The notes: a model not told the origin generated them from the sequence alone. A stretch of DNA of 15,054 bases from Alphaproteobacteria bacterium UBA6347 (GCA_002440235.1 DJRZ01000043.1:1-15054), one strand, 5' to 3'; shown: positions 1 to 8,391, counted from the first letter of the stretch. Numbers and translations are program-made.

Positions 1-897
1 GCTCATCGTTCGGATTTTCGCGGTTTTGCCGACGGGGATGTCAATCAGCAGATGCGTGATGCCCATGGCGATTTTACCCGCCAGAATGGACGCGACGATT
101 TGTTGCGGCGTGCTGATGCCCAGCGATTTTTCCAACCCCAGCAGCATGTCTTCGGTCGCCGACATGGCCAGCCTGCCGCCGTCCAAAACCATACACCCGC
201 CGATGTCGCCGACGGTTTGCGCGGTTTGCTCTTCGCTCAATTCGACGTTGGCCAGAACCTCCATCGCGTCCGCTGCGCCCGAACACGAGGTCACGCTGCG
301 GGTCATGGTGTCGGGCATGCACAGTCCGTAGGCAATCGCAATCGGCACGACAATCATTGAAGTACGGTTCGCGGGCAAGCCGCCGATGCAATGTTCGTCG
401 ACAACCAGATTGATGCCCCAGTCGACGGGACGGCGGTGTTCGATCAGCGCTTCGGTCATGGACAAGACCTCTTGCGGGGACATGAAACTGGCGTTCGACA
501 CCAGAAAAGCCGCCAGTTCGATCGGCGTGTAGCGGTACGCCGCCAAATCCGAAATAATACTTTGATATTCTTTCGCGCTGAGAATGCCGCCGTTGATTTT
601 CCGGCGCACGGAATCGATGCTGGCGGGCGGCGGCGCGGGGGAAATGGCGACCTCCGCCCCCTCCGCCAAATTCAAAAGGGCGAACGCCTGATCCGTCAGC
701 CCGATTTCGTCGGGACGCACCAGCGTGTCGTCGTCGCACATGTACACGCTGACGAACAAAGGCTGCATGCCGCCGTGGATTTCGATGCGGTCGGACGCCA
801 TGCCCGCGTCTTCGGTCTGGATTTCGGGACATTTCCGGTTCAGAAAAACGATGTTTTCCTTGCCCGTGTCAATCGACAGATGTTTTACGAACAGCAT
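1..897 (-). CDS. Thymidine/AMP phosphorylase family protein (N-terminal part, runs off left edge)
   Basis: The frame is open from ATG at 897-895 to base 1 (299 codons), so the C-terminal part lies outside the window; as I recall, family members are about 500 residues. It belongs to the bacterial/archaeal thymidine phosphorylase-like group (phosphorolysis of nucleosides or nucleotides, cytosolic) and has the extra N-terminal domain of about 90 residues. Seen directly: an EHCIGGLPANRTS glycine loop (family form DKHC-GG-P-NRT), then a TADTMEVLA-like stretch read here as GAADAMEVLANV, then VASILAGK and the tail DIPVGKTAKIR. Against the family forms I remember (ERPL, VASVLSKK), this protein has EKSL and VASILAGK, so basic residues near the base/phosphate site look altered. 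An AAAGGGG Shine-Dalgarno lies just upstream. It is transcribed divergently from the MATE gene. Whether the substrate is thymidine, AMP or something else cannot be told from this fragment. Confidence 0.85.
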   Translation of the reverse strand, partial: MLFVKHLSIDTGKENIVFLNRKCPEIQTEDAGMASDRIEIHGGMQPLFVSVYMCDDDTLVRPDEIGLTDQAFALLNLAEGAEVAISPAPPPASIDSVRRKINGGILSAKEYQSIISDLAAYRYTPIELAAFLVSNASFMSPQEVLSMTEALIEHRRPVDWGINLVVDEHCIGGLPANRTSMIVVPIAIAYGLCMPDTMTRSVTSCSGAADAMEVLANVELSEEQTAQTVGDIGGCMVLDGGRLAMSATEDMLLGLEKSLGISTPQQIVASILAGKIAMGITHLLIDIPVGKTAKIRTMS

Positions 898-919
898 GAC
901 GCCCCTTTGACGAAAAATT

Positions 920-933
920 CATTGTTTTCAATG
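920..933. promoter_or_regulatory. Short inverted repeat in leader of the phosphorylase-like gene
   Basis: CATTG, four T, CAATG forms a perfect 5-bp inverted repeat between the phosphorylase-like start codon (897) and a weak minus-strand -10 candidate, TACATT (930-935). A -35 candidate, CTGGCA, lies 18 bases further upstream. It could be an operator or chance; the evidence is the symmetry and position only. Confidence 0.2.
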
Positions 934-1002
934 TAACAGCACGCCTCCGCGATTGCCAGATTTTTTTTGCGGCGGCGGAAATCCGCCTTTGTTTTTAACG
1001 GG

Positions 1003-1031
1003 TTGACTTTAAATTTTCAAATCGGGATAAT
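1003..1031 (+). promoter_or_regulatory. Sigma70-type promoter of the MATE/PEGA unit
   Basis: TTGACT at 1003-1008 and GATAAT at 1026-1031 are separated by exactly 17 bases, close to the sigma70 consensus. The predicted start of transcription is near 1038. This lies downstream of the first possible ATG (1034), so translation must begin at the ATG at 1058. The promoter would drive the MATE gene and the two genes behind it. Confidence 0.7.
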
Positions 1032-1057
1032 ACATGCGGCATTTTTATGGTGAAAAC

Positions 1058-2389
1058 ATGACAAGTTCTTTGGACGGAAAAATAACGACGGGCAGATTGC
1101 TGCGCTTCGCCGCGCCGACCGTTTTTTCAATGATTTTAATGGAAATTTTCGGCATCATCGACGGGTTGTTCGTCGTAAGGCTGATCGGCACGGACGCCCT
1201 GTCCGCCGTCAACATCACTTTTCCGATCATACTGCTGTCGATCGCGCTGGGCATGATGTTCAGTTCGGGCGGCAGCGCGTTGGTCGCCAGACGTCTGGGA
1301 CAGAAACGGGAACGGACGGCGCGGCGGAACTTTTCCCTGATCGCCCTGACGGCGTTCGCCGGCGGAGGCGCGGTCGCCGCCGTCGGGCTGGCGTTTTTAA
1401 AGCCTCTGCTGTACTTTTTGGGAACGGACGACGCGCTGTTCGACCTGTGCCGCGAATACGCCGCGACGGCGCTGGCGTTTATGCCGCTGACGCTGTTGGG
1501 GTGCGTGTTTTTCATGTTTTACATCGCGCGCGGCAAAGCCGGTCTGGGCATGGTCGTCAACGCGTCCGCGGGACTGATCAACGCCGTTTTGGATTACGTT
1601 TTCATCGCGAAATGCGGCATGGGTCTGAAAGGCGCGGCGCTGGCGACGGGCATCGGCTATTCCATGACGGGGCTGTTCGGCGTCTTCTATTTCTGGCTGA
1701 ACAGACGCGGCAGTCTGTATTTCGAAAAACCGGAATGGTCGCCCCACGTTTTGATCAAAGCCTGTTTCAACGGCGCGTCGGAAATGGTGTCGAACGTGTC
1801 CGTGTGCGTCGTGACGGTTTTGCTGAACAACATCGTGATGCGGCTGGCGGGATCGGACGGCGTCGCGGCGATCACGGTCGTCCTTTACATGCAGACGTCG
1901 CTGATGTCCGTGTGCTTCGGCTATTCGATGGGGATTTCGCCGGTCGTCAGCTATAATTACGGCAAACGCGAAACCGCGCGGCTGAAAAAGATTTTCGCGA
2001 TCAGCCTGAAAATGCTGGCGGCGGTTTCCGTGTGCGTTTTCCTGTTCTGCGACGCTTTCGCGGGAAATCTGGTCGGATTGTTCGTCGACGGCGGGACGTC
2101 CGTTCACGCCATGGCTTTGCGGGGATTGCGCCTATTTTCGTTCGCATTTTTGTTTATGGGAACGAACGTGTTCGCCTCCGCCCTGTTCACGGCGCTGTCG
2201 AACGGCAAAGTGTCCGCCGTACTGTCGTTTTGCCGCACGCTGGTGTTCGTCGTCGCCGCGTTGCTGATTTTGCCGCCGCTGTTCGAAATGACGGGGGTCT
2301 GGATCGCCATTCCCTGCGCCGAAGCGTTGTCGTTCGCGCTCAGCCTGTTCGGTTTTTGGAAATACGGCAAAGTCTATCGTTTCGTTTGA
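1058..2389 (+). CDS. MATE family multidrug/metabolite efflux transporter (MepA-like)
   Basis: A 443-residue polytopic inner-membrane protein, typical in length and hydrophobicity for the 12-helix MATE family, which exports cationic drugs or metabolites in exchange for sodium or protons. Visible features are a short polar N-terminus followed by a first helix in the FAAPTVFSMILMEIF context, the FGIIDGLFVVRLIGTDALSAVN stretch that is characteristic of MepA-like members, and the mid-protein repeat of the same fold with FGYSMGISPVVSYNYGK, the usual second-half signature. The start at 1058 is preferred over the ATG at 1034 because the promoter puts the transcript 5' end near 1038; a GGTGA Shine-Dalgarno lies at 1049-1053. 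The next gene starts 26 bases after the stop, so the two are probably co-transcribed. The substrate cannot be predicted. Confidence 0.92.
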   Translation: MTSSLDGKITTGRLLRFAAPTVFSMILMEIFGIIDGLFVVRLIGTDALSAVNITFPIILLSIALGMMFSSGGSALVARRLGQKRERTARRNFSLIALTAFAGGGAVAAVGLAFLKPLLYFLGTDDALFDLCREYAATALAFMPLTLLGCVFFMFYIARGKAGLGMVVNASAGLINAVLDYVFIAKCGMGLKGAALATGIGYSMTGLFGVFYFWLNRRGSLYFEKPEWSPHVLIKACFNGASEMVSNVSVCVVTVLLNNIVMRLAGSDGVAAITVVLYMQTSLMSVCFGYSMGISPVVSYNYGKRETARLKKIFAISLKMLAAVSVCVFLFCDAFAGNLVGLFVDGGTSVHAMALRGLRLFSFAFLFMGTNVFASALFTALSNGKVSAVLSFCRTLVFVVAALLILPPLFEMTGVWIAIPCAEALSFALSLFGFWKYGKVYRFV

Positions 2390-2415
2390 CTTTTCAAAAG
2401 CGGAAGGAAACAACC

Positions 2416-3129
2416 ATGAAAATCGTCGCGACCGTGTTTCTTCTGTGTTTTCTTTTTCCGATCCGGCTGACCGCGGCGACGATCCTGCACGTCGGCGCCA
2501 ACGTCGAAGCCGACGTGTTCGTCAACGGGCGGCTGTGCGGGCGGACGCCTTTGTTTTTGACGCAAGACGGCGATATGGAAATCGTCCTGATCAAATCGGG
2601 ATACCGACCGGCGACGATCCTTCACCGCAGAATCCGTAAAAAACGGATCATGTCCGCGACGTCCGGCGACCCGCCGCGGAAAGAATTTCTGCTGGCGGAC
2701 GAACGGTTCGGCATGGGCATCTGGTGCGGGGAAAGACCCGGCGGCGGTCCGTACGACTTTGGCACGTCTTACGGAACGTGCGTCACGCTGGGCAGCAGTT
2801 CCTATCCGACCGCGTTCGCCGCAGTCGCGCCGTCGGAAACGACGCGCTTCGCCTTGCCCTACCGCGCTACCGAATACGCCCCGCAACAGATCTACGTTTA
2901 TATGACGAAATCCGAAACCGGCGAAACGAGCGCGCAAGACTGGCTGTTGCGCCGCTTTATCGTTGGCAATTTCGGGAATTTCGTCATGGGAGAGGAGGCG
3001 CGGTTTTTAGCGACCGTTTCCCGCATGACGGGACTGACGGAAGGGCAAATCAAAAAAATCGTCATCGCCAATCCGACGCCCGACGCCGCGGCGAACGCAA
3101 TCGCCGAACGGGCGGGAGAAAAAAAATGA
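2416..3129 (+). CDS. Exported protein with PEGA-like N-terminal region (short paralogue)
   Basis: A 237-residue protein with a cleavable signal peptide (residues 1-20, hydrophobic core VFLLCFLF, LTAA site), so periplasmic or envelope-located. Residues about 24-63 resemble a PEGA domain: a beta-rich stretch with NGRLCGRTP, then a lysine-glycine-tyrosine (KSGY) end, a form usually found in extracytoplasmic proteins. The middle part has two cysteines (C104, C122) and a GSSSYPTAFA motif, followed by LPYRATEY; these recur in the next gene. The C-terminus (about 194-230) carries one helical unit with MTGL and TPDAAANAIA. A GGAAGGA Shine-Dalgarno precedes the ATG by 7 bases. The stop overlaps the next start (ATGA), indicating translational coupling. 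The function is not known; the PEGA assignment is from the motif only. Confidence 0.85.
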   Translation: MKIVATVFLLCFLFPIRLTAATILHVGANVEADVFVNGRLCGRTPLFLTQDGDMEIVLIKSGYRPATILHRRIRKKRIMSATSGDPPRKEFLLADERFGMGIWCGERPGGGPYDFGTSYGTCVTLGSSSYPTAFAAVAPSETTRFALPYRATEYAPQQIYVYMTKSETGETSAQDWLLRRFIVGNFGNFVMGEEARFLATVSRMTGLTEGQIKKIVIANPTPDAAANAIAERAGEKK

Positions 3130-4982
3130 AAAAATTTTGTCTGCCGCTGGCTTTTCTGACCGCCGCCTGCGCGAAAATAACGGATATGTACGTTCCCGTC
3201 CACATCGGCGCGAATACGAACGCCGACATTTACATCGGTTCGAAAATGGTCGGCACGACGCCGGCGATCGTCCGCCTGCGACCGTCCGATTTGGAAAACG
3301 AGAGCGTCGTTTTGAAAAAGAAAGGCTATGACGACGCGGAAATCGCCGTCAATCCCGATTTCAAGCAAAAGAAGACCGTTATTACGACATCGTCGGACAA
3401 AAGGGTCGACGGATATTTGAAATCGCAATACCATACGGACGCTCAAAAAATCTGCGGCAAAGGGGACGATCTCGACACCGCCCTGGGATTTTCGACGTGT
3501 TCCGGAACATCGTTCCCAGCCGCTTTCGCGACCGGACTCCCCTTGTCGGCGACGCGGCGCGTCCTGCCCTATACGATCGTCGAATACGAACCGCGGCAAT
3601 ATTTCGTCGCCATGCGGAAAAGCGGCGGACAGGTCGTCGATTCCCTGTCCGTTCAAATCCGCGACCTGATTTTGAAATACCATTCGACCGCAAGCGGATT
3701 CCAAAAGGAATACTTTTCGCAATTCGTTTCCGAGGCGACCGGCGTTTCCAAATACTATCTGAACTGGCGAATGTTCAAAAATCAAAGGACGCCGGACGGG
3801 GCGGCGAACGCCGTCGCGAACGACGTCGAACTGTTTAATGAAATCCGGTCCGTTTTGGCAAGGAACGCCGGCGACGCCGAAAAGGCGGCTTTGTTGAAAA
3901 AGCTGACGGGCGTTCCCGAAAAATCCCTGAAATACGCCGTTTCCGCCGATAAAACCAAAGCGTTGAACAGGGTCGCGACCTTGTGGGAAATCCGACGGTT
4001 AACGGGCGGCATCGACGTTATGAGCCAAATTCTGCCGAATTGTCCCGTCGCCGAGTTGCGCCTGCTGAGCAAAAACGATAAAGAAACGGCGGATTCCGTC
4101 ATCAACGCCGCGCTGATCGAATGGCGCATATCCGACGCGGTCGCCCGAAACCGGAAGAAACCGATCGACGGCGCCTTTATCCGCGACCTTGCGGCGCAAA
4201 CGGGGCTGTCGCCGGCGGCGGTCGGCGCCGCCATAAACAAAAGCGGCGCGTCCGTTCGCGAACTGACCCGAATTGCGGTCGTTCAGGACAAAATCCGCGA
4301 CTTCATCGCCAAAAATTACGCGAAGCGGCGGAAAGACCGGCGGTTTTACATTGAAATCGCCGAAAACGGCATCGTGTTTTTCCCATGGACGCGATCCTTT
4401 CCCGCGTATCTGCGCGCCGCCGTGTTCCGGAAAACGCCAGCCGAAGCAGCCGAAACGGTCGCGAAACTGTACGACCGGCTGTATGTTTCGGAAACGCGGT
4501 ATCGAAAGGACAAAGCCGTTCCCGCGCGATTCAAACCGTCCGTCGACGTTCTATCGGATATCCGGTCCGATTTCGCGCGAATGACGGAAATCGCCCTGAT
4601 CCGCGATTTCGCGCGCGACAAATACGGTGAAATCCGGCGGAACGCCCCCGACGCGGCGGCTTCGATCGATTTTCTGCGTGAAATGACTCTGTTTTCCGCC
4701 GCCGGATTGAAAAAAATATTCTCAACCGCCCGAAACGCCGGCGAAGCCGCCGACGACATCGCGCGTCTGGCGACGTTTTCCGGTCGCGTTTCAGACATCG
4801 TCTGGCGGGGAAATTTCAGCTATGTCGATTGGGCGTCGGTGCGATCCGCCGCCGGATTGACGGACGAAGAAGTCCGGCGGTTGCGCGATTTGAAAAAGGA
4901 AAAAACCGAATTGACGCCCCTCATCGTTCGCGCGGCGGAAAAAAGCGTCGTCGACCGCCTGAAAAAACGGGCGGCGGAATGA
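3126..4982 (+). CDS. Putative lipoprotein: PEGA-like region plus long degenerate helical-repeat tail
   Basis: A 618-residue protein. The N-terminus has a lipoprotein-type signal (LTAAC, Cys15) with alanine after the Cys, so outer-membrane anchoring is possible. Residues 26-230 are homologous by eye to the whole preceding protein: HIGAN-AD start, G-TP turn, KKGY, two cysteines (C110, C125), SFPAAFA, LPYTIVEYEPRQ and TPDGAANAVA. The remaining 390 residues are charged and helical and contain about seven degenerate units beginning near residues 195, 252, 296, 347, 407, 511 and 566. The core is a hydrophobic pair, a (T/A)G(L/V) turn, and an A--(I/V)A helix; examples are KLTGVPEKSL, AQTGLSPAAV and SAAGLTDEEV. 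The ATG overlaps the previous stop. It looks like a tandem duplicate of its neighbour that gained repeats, perhaps a protein-binding scaffold. No known function is recognised. Confidence 0.85.
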   Translation: MKKFCLPLAFLTAACAKITDMYVPVHIGANTNADIYIGSKMVGTTPAIVRLRPSDLENESVVLKKKGYDDAEIAVNPDFKQKKTVITTSSDKRVDGYLKSQYHTDAQKICGKGDDLDTALGFSTCSGTSFPAAFATGLPLSATRRVLPYTIVEYEPRQYFVAMRKSGGQVVDSLSVQIRDLILKYHSTASGFQKEYFSQFVSEATGVSKYYLNWRMFKNQRTPDGAANAVANDVELFNEIRSVLARNAGDAEKAALLKKLTGVPEKSLKYAVSADKTKALNRVATLWEIRRLTGGIDVMSQILPNCPVAELRLLSKNDKETADSVINAALIEWRISDAVARNRKKPIDGAFIRDLAAQTGLSPAAVGAAINKSGASVRELTRIAVVQDKIRDFIAKNYAKRRKDRRFYIEIAENGIVFFPWTRSFPAYLRAAVFRKTPAEAAETVAKLYDRLYVSETRYRKDKAVPARFKPSVDVLSDIRSDFARMTEIALIRDFARDKYGEIRRNAPDAAASIDFLREMTLFSAAGLKKIFSTARNAGEAADDIARLATFSGRVSDIVWRGNFSYVDWASVRSAAGLTDEEVRRLRDLKKEKTELTPLIVRAAEKSVVDRLKKRAAE

Positions 4983-5021
4983 AAAATCCCCGTCCGGAAA
5001 ACGCGGGCGGGGATTTTTTTT
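4982..5021. terminator. Bidirectional intrinsic terminator between convergent genes
   Basis: The arms 4982-4996 and 5004-5018 pair over 15 bases with one G-U wobble around a 7-base loop (GAAAACG). Eight T follow on the plus strand (5014-5021) and five T on the minus strand. It serves the PEGA unit, whose stop codon overlaps the stem, and aspS, which ends at 5033. Confidence 0.9.
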
Positions 5022-5032
5022 GTTGAAAGCGG

Positions 5033-6820
5033 TTATTTCTTTTCAACCGTTTTCGGCATATCGACCTTGATGTGCAGTTCTTTCAACTGCTGCGGCGTGA
5101 CTTCGCACGGCGCCTGCATCATCAGATCCTGCGCCATGCCGTTCATCGGGAACAGAATGACCTCGCGAATGTTCGGTTCGTCCGCCAGCAACATCACCAT
5201 GCGGTCGATGCCGGGGGCGGCGCCGCCGTGGGGAGGAGCCCCGTATTTAAACGCGTTCAGCATGCCGCCGAATTTGTGTTCGACGACTTCGGGACCGTAA
5301 CCGGCGATTTCGAACGCCTTGTACATGATGTCCGGACGGTGGTTGCGGATTGCGCCCGAAGACAGTTCGATGCCGTTGCAAACAATGTCGTACTGATAGG
5401 CGTTGATTTCCAGCGGATCTTTGTTCAGCAAAGCGTCCATTCCGCCCTGCGGCATCGAAAACGGATTGTGCGAGAAAATGATTTTGTTCGTTTCCTCGTC
5501 CAGTTCGAACATCGGGAAATCGGTGATCCAGCAGAATTTGAACACGTCTTTTTCCATCAGATCCAGCTGTTCGCCGACCTTCATGCGCGCCAGACCCGCG
5601 AATTTTTCGACTTTGCCTTTCTTTTCGCAGACAAAGAAGATCGAATCGCCGTCTTTGACGCCCGCGGCGGCTTTCAGCGCGTTGATGCGGTCTTCGTCCA
5701 AATTTTTGGCGATCGCGCCTTTCGCGCCTTCGGTCGTGTAGGTGATGAATCCGATGCCGGGCAGTCCGATTTCGTGCGCCCAGCCGTTCATCTTGTCAAA
5801 CCAGCTGCGGGGTTTCGCCGCCGCGCCGGGGGCGGGAATCGCGCGCACGACGGCGCCGCGTTCGATCGCGTTGGCGAAAATGCCGAACCCCGAACCCGTA
5901 AAGATGTCGGTCACGTCGCAAATCACCAGCGGGTTGCGCAAATCGGGCTTGTCCGAACCGTATTTCAGCATGGATTCCGCATACGGAATGCGCGGGAACG
6001 GCGCCGGAGTGACTTTGCGACCGTTCGCGAATTCCTCGAACACGCCCTGCAAAACGGGTTCGATCGCGGCGAAGACGTCTTCCTGCGTCACGAACGCCAT
6101 TTCAAAGTCCAGCTGATAGAATTCGCCGGGGGAACGGTCGGCGCGGCTGTCTTCGTCGCGGAAGCACGGGGCGATTTGGAAATAACGGTCGAAACCGGAC
6201 ACCATCAACAGCTGTTTAAACTGCTGCGGCGCCTGCGGCAAAGCGTAGAACTGACCGGGGTGCAGACGGGACGGAACCAGAAAGTCGCGCGCGCCTTCGG
6301 GGCTGGACGCGGTCAAGATCGGGGTCTGGTATTCGACGAATCCCTGTTCGATCATGCGGCGGCGGCAGGACGCGATGACGTTCGAACGCAACAGCATGTT
6401 CTTGTGCAGCTTTTCGCGGCGCAAGTCCAGAAAACGGTAGCGCAGACGCGTTTCCTCGGGCTGTTCGAAATCGGCGGCGACCTGCAAAGGCAGGGTGTCG
6501 GCTTCGCCCAGCACTTCGGCTTCCCTGACGACCAGTTCGATTTCGCCGGTCGGCAGGTTGGGGTTGGCGTTTCCTTCGGCGCGGATCACGACGTCGCCCG
6601 TGACGCAGATGACGCTTTCGGGGCGGCATTTTTCAACGACTTTGAAAACGGGGCTGGAAATGTCGACGACGCATTGCGTGATGCCGTAATGGTCGCGCAA
6701 GTCGATGAACACAAGGTTTCCGTGGTCGCGTTTGCGGTGAATCCAACCGGACAAGCGCGCCTGTTTTCCCGCGTCTGCGGCGCGGAGCTGACCGCAGGTA
6801 TGCGAACGATAGGTATGCAT
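5033..6820 (-). CDS. aspS: Aspartyl-tRNA synthetase, bacterial type (probably non-discriminating)
   Basis: A 595-residue cytosolic class IIb synthetase that charges tRNA-Asp. The N-terminal OB-fold anticodon domain contains [11 protein letters not shown]. Motif 1 lies around residues 161-180, the [10 protein letters not shown] substrate loop at 196-205, motif 2 (FRDED) at 220-224, the bacterial GAD insertion in the middle, and motif 3 (GIDR) at 537-540. The length matches bacterial AspRS, and the QAPQ form (QSPQ in enterics) is the one I associate with alphaproteobacteria. H33 and G83 align with the residues I recall as marking non-discriminating AspRS (leucine and lysine in E. coli); this predicts Asp-tRNA-Asn formation and a GatCAB pathway. 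The start [10 protein letters not shown] is chosen over longer in-frame ATGs because of family alignment and an AAGGGA Shine-Dalgarno 8 bases upstream. It is followed by the bidirectional terminator. Confidence 0.98.
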   Translation of the reverse strand: MHTYRSHTCGQLRAADAGKQARLSGWIHRKRDHGNLVFIDLRDHYGITQCVVDISSPVFKVVEKCRPESVICVTGDVVIRAEGNANPNLPTGEIELVVREAEVLGEADTLPLQVAADFEQPEETRLRYRFLDLRREKLHKNMLLRSNVIASCRRRMIEQGFVEYQTPILTASSPEGARDFLVPSRLHPGQFYALPQAPQQFKQLLMVSGFDRYFQIAPCFRDEDSRADRSPGEFYQLDFEMAFVTQEDVFAAIEPVLQGVFEEFANGRKVTPAPFPRIPYAESMLKYGSDKPDLRNPLVICDVTDIFTGSGFGIFANAIERGAVVRAIPAPGAAAKPRSWFDKMNGWAHEIGLPGIGFITYTTEGAKGAIAKNLDEDRINALKAAAGVKDGDSIFFVCEKKGKVEKFAGLARMKVGEQLDLMEKDVFKFCWITDFPMFELDEETNKIIFSHNPFSMPQGGMDALLNKDPLEINAYQYDIVCNGIELSSGAIRNHRPDIMYKAFEIAGYGPEVVEHKFGGMLNAFKYGAPPHGGAAPGIDRMVMLLADEPNIREVILFPMNGMAQDLMMQAPCEVTPQQLKELHIKVDMPKTVEKK

Positions 6821-6857
6821 GAAATAAGTCCCTTTGAATAAAAGATAACTGAAAGGC

Positions 6858-6886
6858 ATATTGGTTTTCCCCGCCTTTTTTGTCAA
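6858..6886 (-). promoter_or_regulatory. Candidate aspS promoter
   Basis: On the minus strand a perfect TTGACA (6881-6886) is followed after 17 bases by CAATAT (6858-6863), a weak -10. Transcription would begin near 6851, giving a leader of about 30 bases before the aspS start at 6820. aspS may also be read through from the phoB-like gene, since no clear terminator separates them. Confidence 0.5.
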
Positions 6887-6923
6887 CGGAAAAATCATTC
6901 GGGGGCGGGGATTTTTGACGGAA

Positions 6924-7646
6924 TCAGACGTCGGCGTCGGGATCGGTTTCGCCGTCGGGCGATCCGGAATCGATCGAATAGCCCGCCGCGCGCACCGTGC
7001 GGATCAGGTCGGGTTCGCCGCCTTCGTTCATCGCTTTGCGCAAACGGCGGATATGCACGTCGACCGTGCGCAGTTCAACGTGAATGTCCGCGCCCCAGAC
7101 GGCTTTCAGCAATTCTTCGCGCGGAAAAACGTGATGCGGCCGTTCCATCAAAAACTGCAACAGGCGGAATTCCGTCGGTCCCAGATGCACGAACCGGTCG
7201 CCGCGGAAGACGCGGCAGGTCGCCAGATCCATTTTGACGTCTTCGAACACCAGTTCGCCTTTGGTTTTCACGGGCTGGGCGCGGCGCAGCAAAGCGCGGA
7301 TCCGCGCGACCAGCTCGGGAACGGAAAACGGTTTCGTCATATAGTCGTCCGCGCCGATCGTCAGCCCTTTGATTTTGTCGGCTTCCTCGCCGCGCGCGGT
7401 CAGCATGATGATCGGCACGCCGCGCAAATCGTTGTCGTAGCGCACCAGTTTGCAGATATCGACGCCGCTGATCCCCGGCAGCATCCAGTCCAGCAGAATC
7501 AGCGTCGGACGCCAGACTTTGATCGCGTTGAACGCCTTTGCCCCGTCGGTGACGGCTTCGGTTTCAAACCCCTCTTTTTCCAAATTGTAGCGCAACAGGG
7601 TGACGATGTCTTCCTCGTCCTCAACGATCATGATTTTGTCGGTCAT
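6924..7646 (-). CDS. phoB: PhoB-like OmpR-family response regulator
   Basis: A 240-residue two-domain DNA-binding response regulator. The receiver domain (residues 1-120) has the acidic pocket E9/D10, phosphoacceptor D53 in LLDWMLPG, T83 and K105 in the KPF motif. The C-terminal winged-helix domain (about 135-228) has the [11 protein letters not shown] start and a [12 protein letters not shown] recognition helix region. The WMLP context, length and winged helix fit PhoB, the phosphate-starvation regulator. No phoR, phoU or pst gene is visible, so the name rests on sequence alone and another OmpR-family regulator is possible. The start at 7646 is chosen because the domain begins there and AAGGA lies 6 bases upstream; the longer frame to 7805 overlaps rpe and is arginine-rich shadow. 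It sits 65 bases after rpe. A TATACT at 7672-7677 could give it its own promoter, though I find no good -35. Confidence 0.9.
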   Translation of the reverse strand: MTDKIMIVEDEEDIVTLLRYNLEKEGFETEAVTDGAKAFNAIKVWRPTLILLDWMLPGISGVDICKLVRYDNDLRGVPIIMLTARGEEADKIKGLTIGADDYMTKPFSVPELVARIRALLRRAQPVKTKGELVFEDVKMDLATCRVFRGDRFVHLGPTEFRLLQFLMERPHHVFPREELLKAVWGADIHVELRTVDVHIRRLRKAMNEGGEPDLIRTVRAAGYSIDSGSPDGETDPDADV

Positions 7647-7711
7647 GGGCAATCCTTCGGTTGTGGCGTCCAGTATAGCCGAAAGCGGTCGGCGCGTGTG
7701 TGACGATTCCG

Positions 7712-8353
7712 TTACGCTTTCAGCGCGCGGATATTCGCGGCGTAATCTTTCGATCCGAAAACGGCGCTGCCGGCGACCAAAACGTCCGCCCCCGCCGCGC
7801 GGCACAGCTTCGCCGTTTCGGGGTTGACGCCGCCGTCGACTTCCAGTTCGACGGGACGGTCGCCGATCATTTTTTTGACGCGTTCCATTTTTTTCAACTG
7901 CGCGGGAATAAAGCTCTGCCCGCCGAATCCGGGGTTGACCGTCATCACCAAAACCAGGTCGATCTTGTCCAAAACGTATTCCAGAACGCTTTCGGGGGTC
8001 GACGGATTCAGCGCGACGCCCGCCTTGACGCCGAAAGATTTGATGTGCTGAATCAGCCGGTCGAGGTGTTTGTCCGCCTCGGCGTGGACGGTGATGATGT
8101 CCGCGCCCGCTTTGGCGAAAGATTCGATGTACGGCGTGACGGGTTCAATCATCAGATGCACGTCGAACACTTTGTCCGTAAAGGGGCGGATCGCCTTGAC
8201 GACCGCGGGACCGAACGTGATGTTCGGCACGAAATGCCCGTCCATGACGTCGATGTGAATGTAATCCGCGCCGGCGTCGGCGACGGCTTTGACGTCCGCG
8301 CCCAATGTGGCGAAATCGGCGGAAAGAATGCTGGAGGCGATTTTTGCGGTCAT
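7712..8353 (-). CDS. rpe: Ribulose-phosphate 3-epimerase
   Basis: A 213-residue cytosolic TIM-barrel enzyme that interconverts ribulose 5-phosphate and xylulose 5-phosphate in the pentose phosphate pathway. All family signatures are present: SSILSADF at the N-terminus, [12 protein letters not shown] with metal/catalytic H33 and D35, FDVHLMIEP with H66, [15 protein letters not shown] with D173, and the phosphate-binding AGSAVF. The length is normal. The start is supported by an AAGGAG Shine-Dalgarno 7 bases upstream (8361-8366). It heads the minus-strand block rpe, phoB-like, aspS and is divergent from the SGNH gene. Confidence 0.98.
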   Translation of the reverse strand: MTAKIASSILSADFATLGADVKAVADAGADYIHIDVMDGHFVPNITFGPAVVKAIRPFTDKVFDVHLMIEPVTPYIESFAKAGADIITVHAEADKHLDRLIQHIKSFGVKAGVALNPSTPESVLEYVLDKIDLVLVMTVNPGFGGQSFIPAQLKKMERVKKMIGDRPVELEVDGGVNPETAKLCRAAGADVLVAGSAVFGSKDYAANIRALKA

Positions 8354-8367
8354 GGAAAAGCTCCTTG

Positions 8368-8391
8368 AAAATAAAGAATTTTATTTATTTT
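8368..8391. promoter_or_regulatory. AT-rich inverted repeat overlapping the rpe -10
   Basis: AAAATAAA (8368-8375) and TTTATTTT (8384-8391) form a perfect 8-bp inverted repeat with an 8-base spacer. It covers the predicted rpe -10 and transcription start, the position expected for an operator. A leader hairpin or simple AT richness are alternatives. Confidence 0.3.

Noticed and set aside
74..832. 252-codon minus-strand open frame, rich in Arg and Gly
   Set aside because: It is the shadow of the phosphorylase-family gene in another frame of the same strand; composition is arginine-heavy and no domain is visible.
974..996. Small GC hairpin followed by T-rich sequence (plus strand)
   Set aside because: Only a 5-bp stem, and no plus-strand gene lies upstream that would need a terminator.
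1034..1057. Upstream ATG that would add 8 residues to the MATE protein
   Set aside because: The promoter places transcription start near 1038, so this ATG would not be in the mRNA, and the added residues are not family-like.
5072..6841. 589-codon plus-strand open frame opposite aspS
   Set aside because: Antisense shadow of a conserved gene in GC-biased DNA; Phe/Arg/His-rich composition without motifs.
6868..6916. TCCCCGCC / GGCGGGGA inverted repeat around the aspS -35, resembling the terminator at 4982
   Set aside because: The 28-base loop is long and the T run follows only on the plus strand, where no gene ends; not convincing as a phoB terminator.
7647..7805. 53-codon N-terminal extension of the PhoB-like regulator
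   Set aside because: Arg-rich, overlaps the end of rpe, and the receiver domain with a good Shine-Dalgarno begins at 7646.
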